Shown: one piece after another, positions 26,181 to 35,125 of the stretch
Numbering within the stretch: position 1 is the stretch's first letter
Layout of the letters: each line of letters begins with the position of its first letter
NCBI RefSeq assembly: GCF_026000115.1
Contig: NZ_AP026867.1
Span: 1,395,501 to 1,459,500 of the forward strand
Length of the DNA: 64,000 nucleotides
DNA from: Aureispira anguillae
GTDB taxonomy: Bacteria > Bacteroidota > Bacteroidia > Chitinophagales > Saprospiraceae
Direction: 5' to 3'
The notes under the pieces: model-generated
Told to the model about the DNA's origin: nothing
Seen by the model: only the letters and a program-made list of their open reading frames with translations
Database searches by the model: none
Position numbers and translations under genes: made by a program

Positions 26181-26828
26181 ATGAGAATTAAAAAAATGCG
26201 GATAATTTATTTTTGGTGTTGTTTTTTATGGTTTGTCCAAGTAGAAGCCCAGACTTCAACATACAAAAATAGTTTGACCTATAAGTTTTTAATTACGGAT
26301 TATAACACGTTAAATCCTATTTTTCAGCAGGCAAATGACCCTGACCGTATTTTGCACCCTGAGGATATTAATTATGCTGGGGAAATAGGGTATTTTAGAG
26401 CGATTAATCCTTCTCTTAATCTTGGATTGCCTTTGCGTATTGGTAGTATTGATGCCTATCATACCGTTTTTGACAGCAATGATAGCTCCTGTCAGCCTTG
26501 TGAGCAACGCCAGCGAAACGAACTTTTTTTTAGTGCAGATATTCTTGCTTTGTATAAGTTTAATAATAATTATCTGCTCAAAGAAGATTTTTTCTTGGCT
26601 CCTTATATTCTACTAGGAGTCGGAGGGGTGTATCTATCTCAACAAGAAGGACATTTTGATGTTCAGGTTCCAATGGGAATTGGACTAAACATAAAGTTAT
26701 CAAAACTGTTGTATTTGCAAGCGCAGTTTGAGTATCGAAAATCATTGATTATACACAAAGATAATTTTGCAATTTCAGGAGGAATCTCTTGGTTATTGGA
26801 TTTTAAAAAAACAAAAAACAATGAATAA
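26181..26828 (+). CDS. Small outer-membrane-type beta-barrel protein
   Basis: About 215 residues from the chosen ATG (MRIKKMRIIYFWCCF); another in-frame ATG 15 bases later (MRIIYFW) also gives a complete signal peptide ending VEAQ. The mature part has alternating strands typical of an 8-stranded barrel: FLAPYILLGVGGVYLSQQ, QVPMGIGLNIKLSKLLYLQ and AISGGISWLLDF. A CQPC pair sits in the middle. Function unknown. It is downstream of nusB by 37 bases and overlaps the next gene by 8 bases, so it is part of the same transcript. Confidence 0.75.
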   Translation: MRIKKMRIIYFWCCFLWFVQVEAQTSTYKNSLTYKFLITDYNTLNPIFQQANDPDRILHPEDINYAGEIGYFRAINPSLNLGLPLRIGSIDAYHTVFDSNDSSCQPCEQRQRNELFFSADILALYKFNNNYLLKEDFFLAPYILLGVGGVYLSQQEGHFDVQVPMGIGLNIKLSKLLYLQAQFEYRKSLIIHKDNFAISGGISWLLDFKKTKNNE

Positions 26829-27354
26829 AGTAATAGCCTTATTGGGCATCGTGTGTTTAATGACAGCTTGTTCTTCATCTGAGGAACCATCTAAGAACGT
26901 TCCTTCTTCTACAGAGGTAGAAAAAATGGAAGGGATTAGCAATTCTTCTTTAATTAGCAATCCTGTAACCGCAGATGAGGCTATTTCTCCAGAAGAAGCT
27001 GCAACGATAGAATTTGAGGAAGAGGTATTTGATTTTGGTGATATTGTAGAGGGCGAATCAGTAGAACACTTATTTAAGTTTAAGAATACAGGCAAGAATC
27101 CTTTGGTTATTAGCCATGCACAAGGAAGCTGTGGTTGTACCGTACCTGAATGGCCAAAAGATCCAATTGCTCCTGGTGAAGGTGGAGAGATCAAGGTGAA
27201 GTTTAACAGTAAAGGCAAGCATGGAGAGCAAAACAAAACGGTTACCATCTCTGCCAATACCATTCCAAACAAAACAACAATTCGTGTTGTAGGAGGGGTA
27301 GAAACTAATCCAGAAACAGAGGCAGCGGAAAAAGCAGCAAAAGCCGATTCTTAG
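26821..27354 (+). CDS. DUF1573 lipoprotein
   Basis: The start chosen (MNKVIALLGIVCLMTACSSS) gives a lipoprotein signal with Cys17; a longer frame upstream is discarded because it hides this signal. The 177-residue product has an acidic/Ser-rich linker and then DUF1573 at about 65-160. Hallmarks are FDFGDIVEGESVEHLFKFKN, the conserved GSCGCTVP and PIAPGEGGEIKVKFNSKGK. This Ig-like ASPM-SPD-2-Hydin-type domain is common on Bacteroidota surfaces, function unknown. It overlaps the preceding gene and is followed by a strong hairpin. Confidence 0.9.
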   Translation: MNKVIALLGIVCLMTACSSSEEPSKNVPSSTEVEKMEGISNSSLISNPVTADEAISPEEAATIEFEEEVFDFGDIVEGESVEHLFKFKNTGKNPLVISHAQGSCGCTVPEWPKDPIAPGEGGEIKVKFNSKGKHGEQNKTVTISANTIPNKTTIRVVGGVETNPETEAAEKAAKADS

Positions 27355-27382
27355 TAAAAACATAGTATTGAGAAGGTATAGG

Positions 27383-27429
27383 ATGTGCCAATTTGAAAAT
27401 TTATTTTACCTATTTTCGAGTTGGCACAT
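27383..27429 (+). terminator. 18-bp hairpin ending the nusB transcript
   Basis: ATGTGCCAATTTGAAAAT pairs with ATTTTCGAGTTGGCACAT, with two G-U pairs, around an 11-base loop. TTTTCAATTTTG follows. Placed 28 bases after the DUF1573 stop, it separates that gene from the ankyrin genes downstream. Confidence 0.75.
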
Positions 27430-27564
27430 TTTCAATTTTGATGCATTTGTTGAAGAGAAATCATGCGAATCGGATTTCTTTTTTATAATTTTGGGTGATC
27501 GCAATAAAGAGAACAATAGCGTATCGCTACAAAATATTACCCCCTTTTATAAATCTCAATTAAA

Positions 27565-28770
27565 ATGAAAGAAGAATTAAACCAAGCAATTATAGTTGCT
27601 GCCGAAGCTGGCGATTTGGATAATGTAAAAAAAGCCTTAGCGGATGGAGCCGATCCCAATGCAGTGGGACCAAACTCTGGAGCGTTGCATTGTGCAGCAT
27701 TTAATGGGCATAAGGCTGTTGTAGACTTGTTGTTAAAAAGTGGTGCAGATTGCAATCAAAAAGATAACCAAAGTTTTTATCCACTTCATTTAGCAGCGAG
27801 CAAAGGACAGGTAGGAATTTGTAATACTTTAATCAAGGCGGGGGCAACGCTTAATAGTATCACTGAGGCAGGTGGAACTCCATTACATGTTGCTGCTGCA
27901 TCTGATCATCCTAAAGTGGTGACGGCATTAGTGAAGGCAGGTGCTAATTTGGAAGCAAGAGATAACAATGGTTTGACAGTTTTGGCTGCTGCTGCTAGTT
28001 TAGGACGGGTGAATGTCGTCAAAAAATTAATAACAGTTGGAGCAGAGGTAAACACGAATGATAATGGCAGGGATACCCCTTTAATCAAGAGTTTGAGGTA
28101 TTTATATCAAGTAAGAATCAAAGAATGGTCGAGCCTAGGATCTAATGAAGGAAAAGAGGTGAAATACGAGGTAGTAAAGGGTTGTTTTCGATACGATAAT
28201 GATTATGATAAGAACAATAAAACAAAGTTGGGAAGTATTCTTTCTCTAAAAGAACAGCGTGCTTGTGCCGAGCAATTTTGGGGACCTTCTGAACATTTGG
28301 AATACCTCAATACTTTGGATACGGTAAAAGTATTAATTAAAGCAGGAGCTGATGTTAATGCAAGTAATGACAGTGGACAGACAGCTATGAGCATGGCTTG
28401 TCATGCTGGCGAAGCCAAATTGATCCAAGAATTGCATAAAAAAGGAGCTTCTTTTGATAGCAAGGATTACCAGTCTGCAACCCCTTTGCATCGGGTGGCA
28501 GGAAGTGGAAGAATTGATGGCTTGACCATGTTTTTTAAGTTGGCAAGCAATGTGGATATCAATGTAGTTGATGAGTATGGCTGGACGCCATTGCATTATT
28601 TAGCGGATATTGGTGGACATATAGGAATGGCTGCTTTATTGTTAAAAAAAGGAGCCAATAGTAGTGCAAAAACAACAAAAGGAAGAGGAGTAGGAGTACC
28701 TGTTGATTCAACTCCTGCCGATGTCGCATTATATTGGGATGATGCAGAAATGGCAGCCGCTTTAAAATAA
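27565..28770 (+). CDS. Ankyrin-repeat protein A
   Basis: The 401-residue product has no signal peptide. Six ankyrin repeats lie at about 1-200 (examples GADPNAVGPNSGALHCAAFN, DNQSFYPLHLAASKGQ, GTPLHVAAASDHPKVV). A non-ankyrin insertion follows at about 175-250 (FRYDNDYDKNNKT and LSLKEQRACAEQFWG). Three or four more repeats run to the end. Ankyrin solenoids bind proteins; the cytoplasmic target is unknown. It is a tandem paralogue of the next gene, including the insertion, and lies between the DUF1573 gene and yajC. Confidence 0.9.
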   Translation: MKEELNQAIIVAAEAGDLDNVKKALADGADPNAVGPNSGALHCAAFNGHKAVVDLLLKSGADCNQKDNQSFYPLHLAASKGQVGICNTLIKAGATLNSITEAGGTPLHVAAASDHPKVVTALVKAGANLEARDNNGLTVLAAAASLGRVNVVKKLITVGAEVNTNDNGRDTPLIKSLRYLYQVRIKEWSSLGSNEGKEVKYEVVKGCFRYDNDYDKNNKTKLGSILSLKEQRACAEQFWGPSEHLEYLNTLDTVKVLIKAGADVNASNDSGQTAMSMACHAGEAKLIQELHKKGASFDSKDYQSATPLHRVAGSGRIDGLTMFFKLASNVDINVVDEYGWTPLHYLADIGGHIGMAALLLKKGANSSAKTTKGRGVGVPVDSTPADVALYWDDAEMAAALK

Positions 28771-28795
28771 AATCAATGGGTTGAAACTTATAAAA

Positions 28796-29995
28796 ATGAG
28801 TAATTTTCTTTCATCTGAAATTGTCTTGGCTGCTGAAGAGGGCAGTGTTGACAACGTTTTACAACTCTTACAACAAGGAGCTAGTCCAAATGCTATTGGA
28901 GCAAATTCGGGGGCTTTGCATGCTGCTGCTTTTATGGGGCACAAAGCTGTTGTTAAGGCCTTATTAAAACATGGGGGAGATCCTAACATTAAAGACAAGC
29001 AAAATTTTTATCCTTTGCATTTGGCAGCCAGTGAGGGGCATACGGCTATTTGCAACTTATTGCTAAAGGCAGGGGCTAATAAAGAGGCGTTGACAACCTC
29101 AGGAGGTACTGCTTTGCATATTGCAGCGGCTTCTAATTTTGCGGCTACAGTGGTTGCCTTAATCAAAGGTGGTTGCGATAAAGAAGCCAAGGATTTGGAT
29201 GGTAGCACGCCTTTGTTAACGGCCAGTGCTTTGGGCAATGAAGGAGTGGTCAAATCTTTATTAAAAAGTGGTGCAGATATTAAGGCTACTAATCATAAGG
29301 GAAACAATGCACTGATGCAAGCCTTGTGGACACTTCATGCTGCTAGAATTGAGCAGTGGGAATATGAGGACGTAAAAGATGAGGTGCCTGTGCGATATGA
29401 AATCAAAAAAGGCTGCTTAAAATACTACTATAATTACAATAAATTTGCACCCAAGCCAGGGCGTATTATGACGCTTAAGGAGCAACGAAACGTTGCGTTG
29501 CAAGCTTGGGGAGCTGAGCAGCATTTGGATTATTTAAATGCACTTGCCGTGGTTAAATATTTGATTAAGAAAGGAGTTGATGTTAACCAAACAGACCGTA
29601 GAGCCATTTCTCCATTGAGGGTTGCTTGTTATGCAGGAGTCGGTAGTATTATAAAATTATTGCATCATGCAGGAGCACGTTTTGATGCATTGCCTTGGCA
29701 ACACATAACTCAATTGCACCAAGTGGCAGGCAGTGGGCGTTTGGATGGTCTCCAAACATTTTTTAAGCTAGCGGATGCTAAGGATATTAATGCTAGAGAT
29801 GCAAATGGCTGGACGCCTGCGCACTATTTGGCAGATACAGGAGGGCCGTTGGAAATGGCTGATTTACTAATCAAACATGGAGCAGATGTTTCTATTTTAT
29901 CGACAGCTGCTACTCAAAATTTTCCGCAGGGAATTTCTGCGGGAAAAGTCGCAATGCATTGGAAGGATTTGGATTTGGCGATGGCATTGGCTTAA
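28796..29995 (+). CDS. Ankyrin-repeat protein B
   Basis: ATG at 28796 gives MSNFLSSEIVLAAEEG, aligning with its paralogue; an upstream in-frame TTG would add five residues. The 399-residue product matches ankyrin protein A over its length: SPNAIGANSGALHAAAF, KQNFYPLHLAASEGH, the same insertion (LKYYYNYNK and LKEQRNVALQAWG), and the ending ANGWTPAHYLADTGGPLEMA. The pair arose by tandem duplication followed by clear divergence. It is 25 bases downstream of its paralogue, so the two are co-transcribed. Confidence 0.9.
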   Translation: MSNFLSSEIVLAAEEGSVDNVLQLLQQGASPNAIGANSGALHAAAFMGHKAVVKALLKHGGDPNIKDKQNFYPLHLAASEGHTAICNLLLKAGANKEALTTSGGTALHIAAASNFAATVVALIKGGCDKEAKDLDGSTPLLTASALGNEGVVKSLLKSGADIKATNHKGNNALMQALWTLHAARIEQWEYEDVKDEVPVRYEIKKGCLKYYYNYNKFAPKPGRIMTLKEQRNVALQAWGAEQHLDYLNALAVVKYLIKKGVDVNQTDRRAISPLRVACYAGVGSIIKLLHHAGARFDALPWQHITQLHQVAGSGRLDGLQTFFKLADAKDINARDANGWTPAHYLADTGGPLEMADLLIKHGADVSILSTAATQNFPQGISAGKVAMHWKDLDLAMALA

Positions 29996-30030
29996 ACATT
30001 ATTTAGATTAATAGCCAAAAGTCAAATTCA

Positions 30031-30061
30031 TTTGAGGATTAGTTTGTATATTGTGCCTTTG
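30031..30061 (+). promoter_or_regulatory. Probable promoter of yajC-ybbR
   Basis: TTTG at 30031-30034, a 19-base spacer and TGCCTTTG at 30054-30061 match the Bacteroidota -33/-7 pattern except for one base (TG for TA). It lies between the ankyrin genes and yajC, about 108 bases before the yajC start. Confidence 0.5.
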
Positions 30062-30168
30062 AGTGATCGCTCCAAAATTCTTAAACAAAACAATAACTTT
30101 TTTATAGTTTGTTTGTTGATAGTGGAGTGATTAACTAATAAAATATATTAAAATATTATAAATAACAA

Positions 30169-30537
30169 ATGATGAATACTGTATTGCTTTTGTGGCAAGA
30201 TGCTGGAGGAGATGTAGCCACTGCGGGACCTAGTCCACTGTTTTGGCCGTTTATGTTAATTGGAATGGCTGTTTTTTATTTTTTTATGATTCGACCATCT
30301 GTTAAAGAACAAAAAGAACAGAAAACGTTCTCAGATAGTTTGAAAAAAGGATCAAAGGTAATCACAGCAGGAGGAATTCACGGTACCATTTCAGCGATAG
30401 ATGAGACACAAATTTCTTTGTTGATTGCCCCTAAAACTGTTATTACTGTTCAAAGAGGTTCTATTTCTTTAGAACAAACGAAATCTGTCTATGGAGGAAA
30501 TACCAGCTCAACAGCAAAAGAGCCAGCAAAAGCTTAG
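30169..30537 (+). CDS. yajC: Preprotein translocase auxiliary subunit YajC
   Basis: The 122-residue product has one N-terminal transmembrane helix (about 23-42, PLFWPFMLIGMAVFYFFMI) followed directly by RPSVKEQKEQK and the small beta domain SLKKGSKVITAGGIHGTISA. This is the standard YajC build. It associates with SecDF at the inner membrane. Two ATG codons stand in tandem at the start. Its end overlaps the start of the ybbR-like gene by 47 bases in another frame. Confidence 0.93.
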   Translation: MMNTVLLLWQDAGGDVATAGPSPLFWPFMLIGMAVFYFFMIRPSVKEQKEQKTFSDSLKKGSKVITAGGIHGTISAIDETQISLLIAPKTVITVQRGSISLEQTKSVYGGNTSSTAKEPAKA

Positions 30538-31492
30538 CAAAGAAAATATAAAAGCATTCCTTAAAACGGATCGAGCAATACTAATAATTTGCATTAGTAT
30601 TGCTTTTATTTTTTGGTTGATGACGAAGCTTTCTTATGCTTATAAAGATACCATTATTGTTCAATTAGACTATCAAACACCCCCTGGTAAGGTTTTTACT
30701 TATCCGCCAGCACAAGAACTAGAAGTTGATATAGAAGGAAGGGGCTGGGATTTGTTGGGCTTGGCTTTTTCCAATAAGGAACGGATTGTTACCATTCCAA
30801 TTGGTGAAAATGAAATTCGGACGATTTCTGCTTCTTCTTTAACCGCCAAGGTCTTAAAATTTATTCCCAAGGCAACCATTCTAAATATCCATCCTGAGAA
30901 CATTAAGTTGCAAACAGAGGATATTGCGACTAAGAAAATTCCTGTTATTTTGGATGAACAGGTTCGACTTGCTCCTCTGCATCAATATGTGGATTCCATC
31001 CAAATTAAACCCAAAATGATTGAAATACAGGGACCTGCATCTATTATCCGAGATATTCACGAATGGAAAACCAATGTTTTAATTCCCCCTGAAGAAGTTA
31101 GCAAAGATATAGAAGTAACCCTATCGTTGATAACACACCCCAATAGCAACATCAGCCTTTCTACCAATAAAATAAAATGCACTGCAAGGGTAGAACAAAT
31201 CACTGAAAAACGAATAGAAGTTCCTATCGAAGTACTCAATGCTCCTGATAGCTTATTGTTGGTTATTTTACCTAAAAGCATAGAGGTAACTTGCCAAGTA
31301 GGCTTAAGCGATTATGATCGGGTAGAAACGACTGATTTTAGAGCCATTGTTGATTTTGCAAGCATTGATTTATTTAAGGAACGTTCAATTCGTATTTTGC
31401 TTAGAGAACAGCCCCAATTTGTCAAACAGGTGCATTATGCGCCAAAAAACGTAGATTACATTATTCGTAGCCGAAACTTAAATGACTTCTAA
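30491..31492 (+). CDS. YbbR-like domain protein
   Basis: The 333-residue product has one transmembrane helix (about 29-47, ILIICISIAFIFWLMT) and then YbbR-like beta repeats: VQLDYQTPPGKVFTYPPAQE, KKIPVILDEQVRLAPLHQY, IQIKPKMIEIQGP and EKRIEVPIEVLN. In Bacteroidota a ybbR gene usually follows yajC, as here; coaE, often next, is absent and the following gene is convergent. In Firmicutes YbbR (CdaR) regulates the c-di-AMP cyclase, but no cyclase is nearby. Translation probably couples to yajC through the overlap. Confidence 0.88.
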   Translation: MEEIPAQQQKSQQKLSKENIKAFLKTDRAILIICISIAFIFWLMTKLSYAYKDTIIVQLDYQTPPGKVFTYPPAQELEVDIEGRGWDLLGLAFSNKERIVTIPIGENEIRTISASSLTAKVLKFIPKATILNIHPENIKLQTEDIATKKIPVILDEQVRLAPLHQYVDSIQIKPKMIEIQGPASIIRDIHEWKTNVLIPPEEVSKDIEVTLSLITHPNSNISLSTNKIKCTARVEQITEKRIEVPIEVLNAPDSLLLVILPKSIEVTCQVGLSDYDRVETTDFRAIVDFASIDLFKERSIRILLREQPQFVKQVHYAPKNVDYIIRSRNLNDF

Positions 31493-31534
31493 TACACAAA
31501 TTATTAGCCCCCTACCCATTTTTTGTATAAACCG

Positions 31535-34500
31535 TTAAGCAGTAGCATTGTTGTGTTGTTTATCCCATTTTAGGACAAAAGCCAATAGAGGCTCCAAGGC
31601 TTTCTCACTATTTTTCCACCAATCAATGGACCAAATATAATGGATCTGATGAGAGGCTTGGGTCAAGATTCTAACTTTATCAATGGCTAATTGAAAATCG
31701 TATTTTGCCTGATGCAACAAACCACCATCACAAATAACAGCAATTGGTGTTTGTCCCGAATATTTTGGCGCAATGATTAGATCAACTAATACTCCCTCTA
31801 CCGATTTGTTAAATTGGAGACGTTGTTCATCAATGTATTCTTTGAGGTATTCTACCAAAACAATTTGAAAGGCATTAGGTGCTTGTATATTCGTTTGATT
31901 TAAGCGGGCAAGCTGTGCCACATCTTTAGAATGTATATGCTCTAGGAATTGATAACGGCGTCCTTTTTGAGCCAGCATCCACTCCAATAAACTTTCTTTT
32001 TCGTTTTTCTCTTCTTCAATGGGGCGTCCTAAGACAATGCGTTGATTGCCTAGTTTGAGCAAATCGGTTCCAATTTTGGCAGATAAGTCATGGGCATTGT
32101 CAACGATGACCAAATCAAAGGTCGAAATTTTTAAGCCCAATAATTGTTGTGCCATTTCAGGAGTTGCAAGTACAATTGGAAAAACATCCCCTAGGTGTTC
32201 TAGACCAATCCACTGCAATAAATCTTTGATTTTTTTGTTTCTAAAAATAGGTCGAGCATTGGTGAGCGTTAAGTCTTTTTCCTTTTTGATGCGTTTGATC
32301 TGTTCTCCTTGTCGCTCTTTGGTAATTACATTTGCTTTTTGGCTAATGCGTTGTTGGATGTCTTTGAGGGTATGAATATAAGCATCAAAAGGAAGTGCTT
32401 CATTGGCGGTTCCTTTAGGCAACACAATAGAATATTGCTGCGTCAAAATTTGGTGATAATACCAACTATGAAAACCTGAAATCCAATCTTGTGACCCTGC
32501 ATTTACCAAGGCTTGAACCACCTTTTGAGTTTTGCCACTAATGGTAAGCCAAGAGCGTCGCCATTGATAATAAGCATCAATATCTCGCCATTCATTTTCC
32601 AATTTGTGAAATTGCAATAAAATATTAAATAGAGCAACTTCTTTTTCTGTAACCTTGCCCTCTGGAAGTTGAATTTCTTTTCGTAGTATTTGGGCAGAAT
32701 TGATTTGTTCTACCAATTTAACCAAGGAAATTTCCAACTCCTTGTGTTGCTCTTGAAACGCTTGAGGAAGTTGTGTTTCTATTGATAAATCCTCAATTTG
32801 TTGATCCACCAAACTAGGAATCGTAATCGCCCAATCTTGTAGCTGGCTGCGTACCTTTTCTAATTTAACCTCAACATCTGCCAATTTAGATTCCTCCTTT
32901 ATATTAGGAAAATCCGTCTTAAAATAAGCTGCTTGTTCATAATAAGCCTGCAATTCTTGATAGTCATCTAGAAGCTGTCCTTTTGCTGCTCTAATTTCTT
33001 GATGCCGTCTAGAAAACATACTCAATAGCTTCAATTTAGCATTTTGAAGGCTACTTTGTTTATCAAAAGCCTCACCATACAAATCATTGTACAAATGCAA
33101 ATTGCGCTCTATTTTATTGATTTGTTGCTCCATATTCGCCACAAAATCCCTATACTCAAACTTTAGATGCTCTGCATAATTGCCAACAAAAACTAAAAAG
33201 CTCTGATACAGGCTATTAATCTTGTATCGATAGACATTTAGTCCTGTTTTGGCTTCTTCTCTAGTGGTTTCAATGCTGCTATCGTCGTTAAAAAAGCGAC
33301 CATGCAAGGCATTAAGAGGATGCTTTAAAGCATCTATTCTGTGATAATGGATATAGTGTTCGCCCAATTCTCGGCTAATAACATATTCTTCTTTGGCTGT
33401 GAAGAGGAAGTCTTTGTTATCTAAAAAGCGTCCCAATATTTGCTTATCACTCTTTTTGTGGTGCATCAAACATTGCCCCACGAGTTCCGTCCAATTCCAA
33501 CCATTTACAACAGAGGCATGCAAGCTTTCGTATGCTTTTTCTAATTGTTCCCGTAGGCGGCTATGTTTATCCAATTGCTTGGTATACGTTACATTGTCAA
33601 AGCTGCTAAGACTACGAGTACGTTTGGGCAATTTTTCTAAGTACTTAATTAAACGCTCTTTGTCCAAGACCTCATCTTGAAGGTTTAAGATGCCAATATC
33701 TTTGATGCCTAAGTTTTCTAGGTGGTATTGAATTTCATTAAAAGAAGCAGCTTGAGGGGATATAATCAAGGCAGACCCTTTGTCGGTCAGCAAACTAGGT
33801 AAAATAGAAGCAATTGTATGCGTCTTACCCGTATTAGAAATACCCTCAGCGATAACATGGTGTCCATCAAAGATGGTTTCGATCAATTCATCCTGTGCCG
33901 AATTGCAAGGAAGTGCAGCAACTTTCGTTTTCCATTGCTTTCGTTCTCTAGGTTTTAGATTTTTGGGCAATTTCTGTGCTTCCTTAAGCGTAATGGGTTC
34001 AAAACTACCCAATATAATAGCGTTGAGAATGACATTTTGGAGCATGTTATCGGGCGAAGGGCAAGCTTCAATAAGTGGTGTAGGTTGGTAGTCCAATTCC
34101 AATTCTTTGGCCAAAGCCAAGCACGTTTCGTTGACCACTTTTGAATCAACAGTATCAATCAATCCAATTTGTTGCTCCCAGTCCAACTTAAATCGAGCTT
34201 CCAAATAGTTTTTTAGAATAGGATTTAGATAACCTTTGTTTTTGTTGAGAGGGGTTAAGGTCCACTCCATATTGCTATTGGGAGCAATGTTTAATTCAAT
34301 TTTCCACAGAAACAAAGGAGCTGCAACAGGGCGACCCAATTCAACATCATCAATGAGTACAATTGGATAACCAATAGAAAGACTGTCTTTTTGTACCTGA
34401 AAGTTTTCAAACGTTTTTTGCAGAGCTTTGTACTGTCCTAATTGAGAAGCAGGCATTTTCTTTGAAATTCCCAATGGAATATGAGCAATTACATCACTAG

Positions 34501-34663
34501 CATTACTAAGCAATGTTTGCAGAATTCGTTCTGTAAGTTCAGGTTCTACTCGGTTAATAATCGAAAAATCAAGGCACTGTTCTGTAATTGGCAGAACAGA
34601 TAAGTAAGGTAAAGCATGAGTGTAATTCGTACTTGGAGCAGTTGACTCTTTATTCGTATCCAT
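31535..34663 (-). CDS. SF1 helicase-like protein with C-terminal nuclease-like domain, apparently degenerate
   Basis: The 1042-residue product has a Q-motif-like CNSAQDEL and Walker A EGISNTGKTHT (274-281), a long coiled-coil insertion (about 370-720), then VIVDNAHD at about 852-859 where SF1 helicases have DEAxQ. No motifs IV-VI follow. The C-terminus (about 955-1020) resembles the restriction-endonuclease-like MTES_1575 domain of DUF4011-type helicases (VLVDLII, AVICDGG, IHYIWSIDWWKN), but the usual Glu two residues before the Asp is Ile. It is therefore probably an inactive or repurposed relative of large helicase-nucleases linked to defence or RNA/DNA handling. It is transcribed alone. 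Confidence 0.75.
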   Translation of the reverse strand: MDTNKESTAPSTNYTHALPYLSVLPITEQCLDFSIINRVEPELTERILQTLLSNASDVIAHIPLGISKKMPASQLGQYKALQKTFENFQVQKDSLSIGYPIVLIDDVELGRPVAAPLFLWKIELNIAPNSNMEWTLTPLNKNKGYLNPILKNYLEARFKLDWEQQIGLIDTVDSKVVNETCLALAKELELDYQPTPLIEACPSPDNMLQNVILNAIILGSFEPITLKEAQKLPKNLKPRERKQWKTKVAALPCNSAQDELIETIFDGHHVIAEGISNTGKTHTIASILPSLLTDKGSALIISPQAASFNEIQYHLENLGIKDIGILNLQDEVLDKERLIKYLEKLPKRTRSLSSFDNVTYTKQLDKHSRLREQLEKAYESLHASVVNGWNWTELVGQCLMHHKKSDKQILGRFLDNKDFLFTAKEEYVISRELGEHYIHYHRIDALKHPLNALHGRFFNDDSSIETTREEAKTGLNVYRYKINSLYQSFLVFVGNYAEHLKFEYRDFVANMEQQINKIERNLHLYNDLYGEAFDKQSSLQNAKLKLLSMFSRRHQEIRAAKGQLLDDYQELQAYYEQAAYFKTDFPNIKEESKLADVEVKLEKVRSQLQDWAITIPSLVDQQIEDLSIETQLPQAFQEQHKELEISLVKLVEQINSAQILRKEIQLPEGKVTEKEVALFNILLQFHKLENEWRDIDAYYQWRRSWLTISGKTQKVVQALVNAGSQDWISGFHSWYYHQILTQQYSIVLPKGTANEALPFDAYIHTLKDIQQRISQKANVITKERQGEQIKRIKKEKDLTLTNARPIFRNKKIKDLLQWIGLEHLGDVFPIVLATPEMAQQLLGLKISTFDLVIVDNAHDLSAKIGTDLLKLGNQRIVLGRPIEEEKNEKESLLEWMLAQKGRRYQFLEHIHSKDVAQLARLNQTNIQAPNAFQIVLVEYLKEYIDEQRLQFNKSVEGVLVDLIIAPKYSGQTPIAVICDGGLLHQAKYDFQLAIDKVRILTQASHQIHYIWSIDWWKNSEKALEPLLAFVLKWDKQHNNATA

Positions 34664-35086
34664 TGAGGTATTGATTGCGTGCTTTCAAAATCGGCAAAAT
34701 GAGTAAGCCCTAGGAGCACTCTAATGACTGTTGTTCAAAATTGCAGCTAAAAACAAATATTAAATTTATAATTATCCATCATAATGCGGGAATGTTGTAT
34801 CGTAAAATTACAAAAAGAACCCTTTTTTATTCGGATAGATAAATATACAATACTTATGGAAGTAATCCTATATTTGTTAGAAAGCAAATCAAAGAAAAGG
34901 CAAAAATAGCGCTTTGTGACATTGTTCAATGGGGAGTTCATAGATTAAAAAGGGGGGGCGAATGGCTAGAACAAAATGAGATTTTATCTACTATTTTTGT
35001 AAATGATGGAAAAAGGGCTCATAAAAAGTTGTGCTATCTCACACTGCTTCAGCTTATTGATTTTGAAAAAAGAAATTTTTATTCTA
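34664..35086. other. Divergent intergenic region
   Basis: More than 400 AT-rich bases between the helicase-like gene and the MBL/TetR operon. Short frames here are AT-driven and unconvincing. The promoter of the MBL operon must lie at its right edge, next to the operator; the helicase promoter was not recognised. Confidence 0.4.
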
Positions 35087-35116
35087 TTTTACATACTAAA
35101 CGTTCAGTATGTAAAA
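35087..35116. promoter_or_regulatory. TetR-type operator
   Basis: A 30-bp palindrome consists of TTTTACATACT, a central AACGTT flanked by one mismatched pair (A against C), and AGTATGTAAAA. It lies 10 bases before the MBL start, with the TetR gene second in the same transcript. Size, symmetry and place fit autoregulation by that TetR protein. Confidence 0.85.
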
Positions 35117-35125
35117 TATGATAAA

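Noticed and set aside
27486-27493. TAATTTTG before ankyrin gene A as a promoter
   Set aside because: It matches the -7 consensus, but no TTG lies at a suitable distance upstream; in AT-rich DNA the octamer alone is not enough.
27368-27568. Rightward 66-codon frame before ankyrin gene A
   Set aside because: It runs through a strong 18-bp terminator hairpin and has no family resemblance.
31489-31507. CTAATA/TATTAG hairpin after the ybbR-like gene
   Set aside because: Only 6 bp of A-T-rich stem and no U tract; too weak to call a terminator.
34747-34941. Leftward 64-codon frame in the divergent gap
   Set aside because: Composition is AT-driven and the peptide has no recognisable pattern; it lies where promoters are expected.
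35003-35125. Longer N-terminus for the MBL hydrolase
   Set aside because: It would translate through the TetR operator and adds a non-homologous hydrophobic stretch; the ATG at 35126 fits the family.
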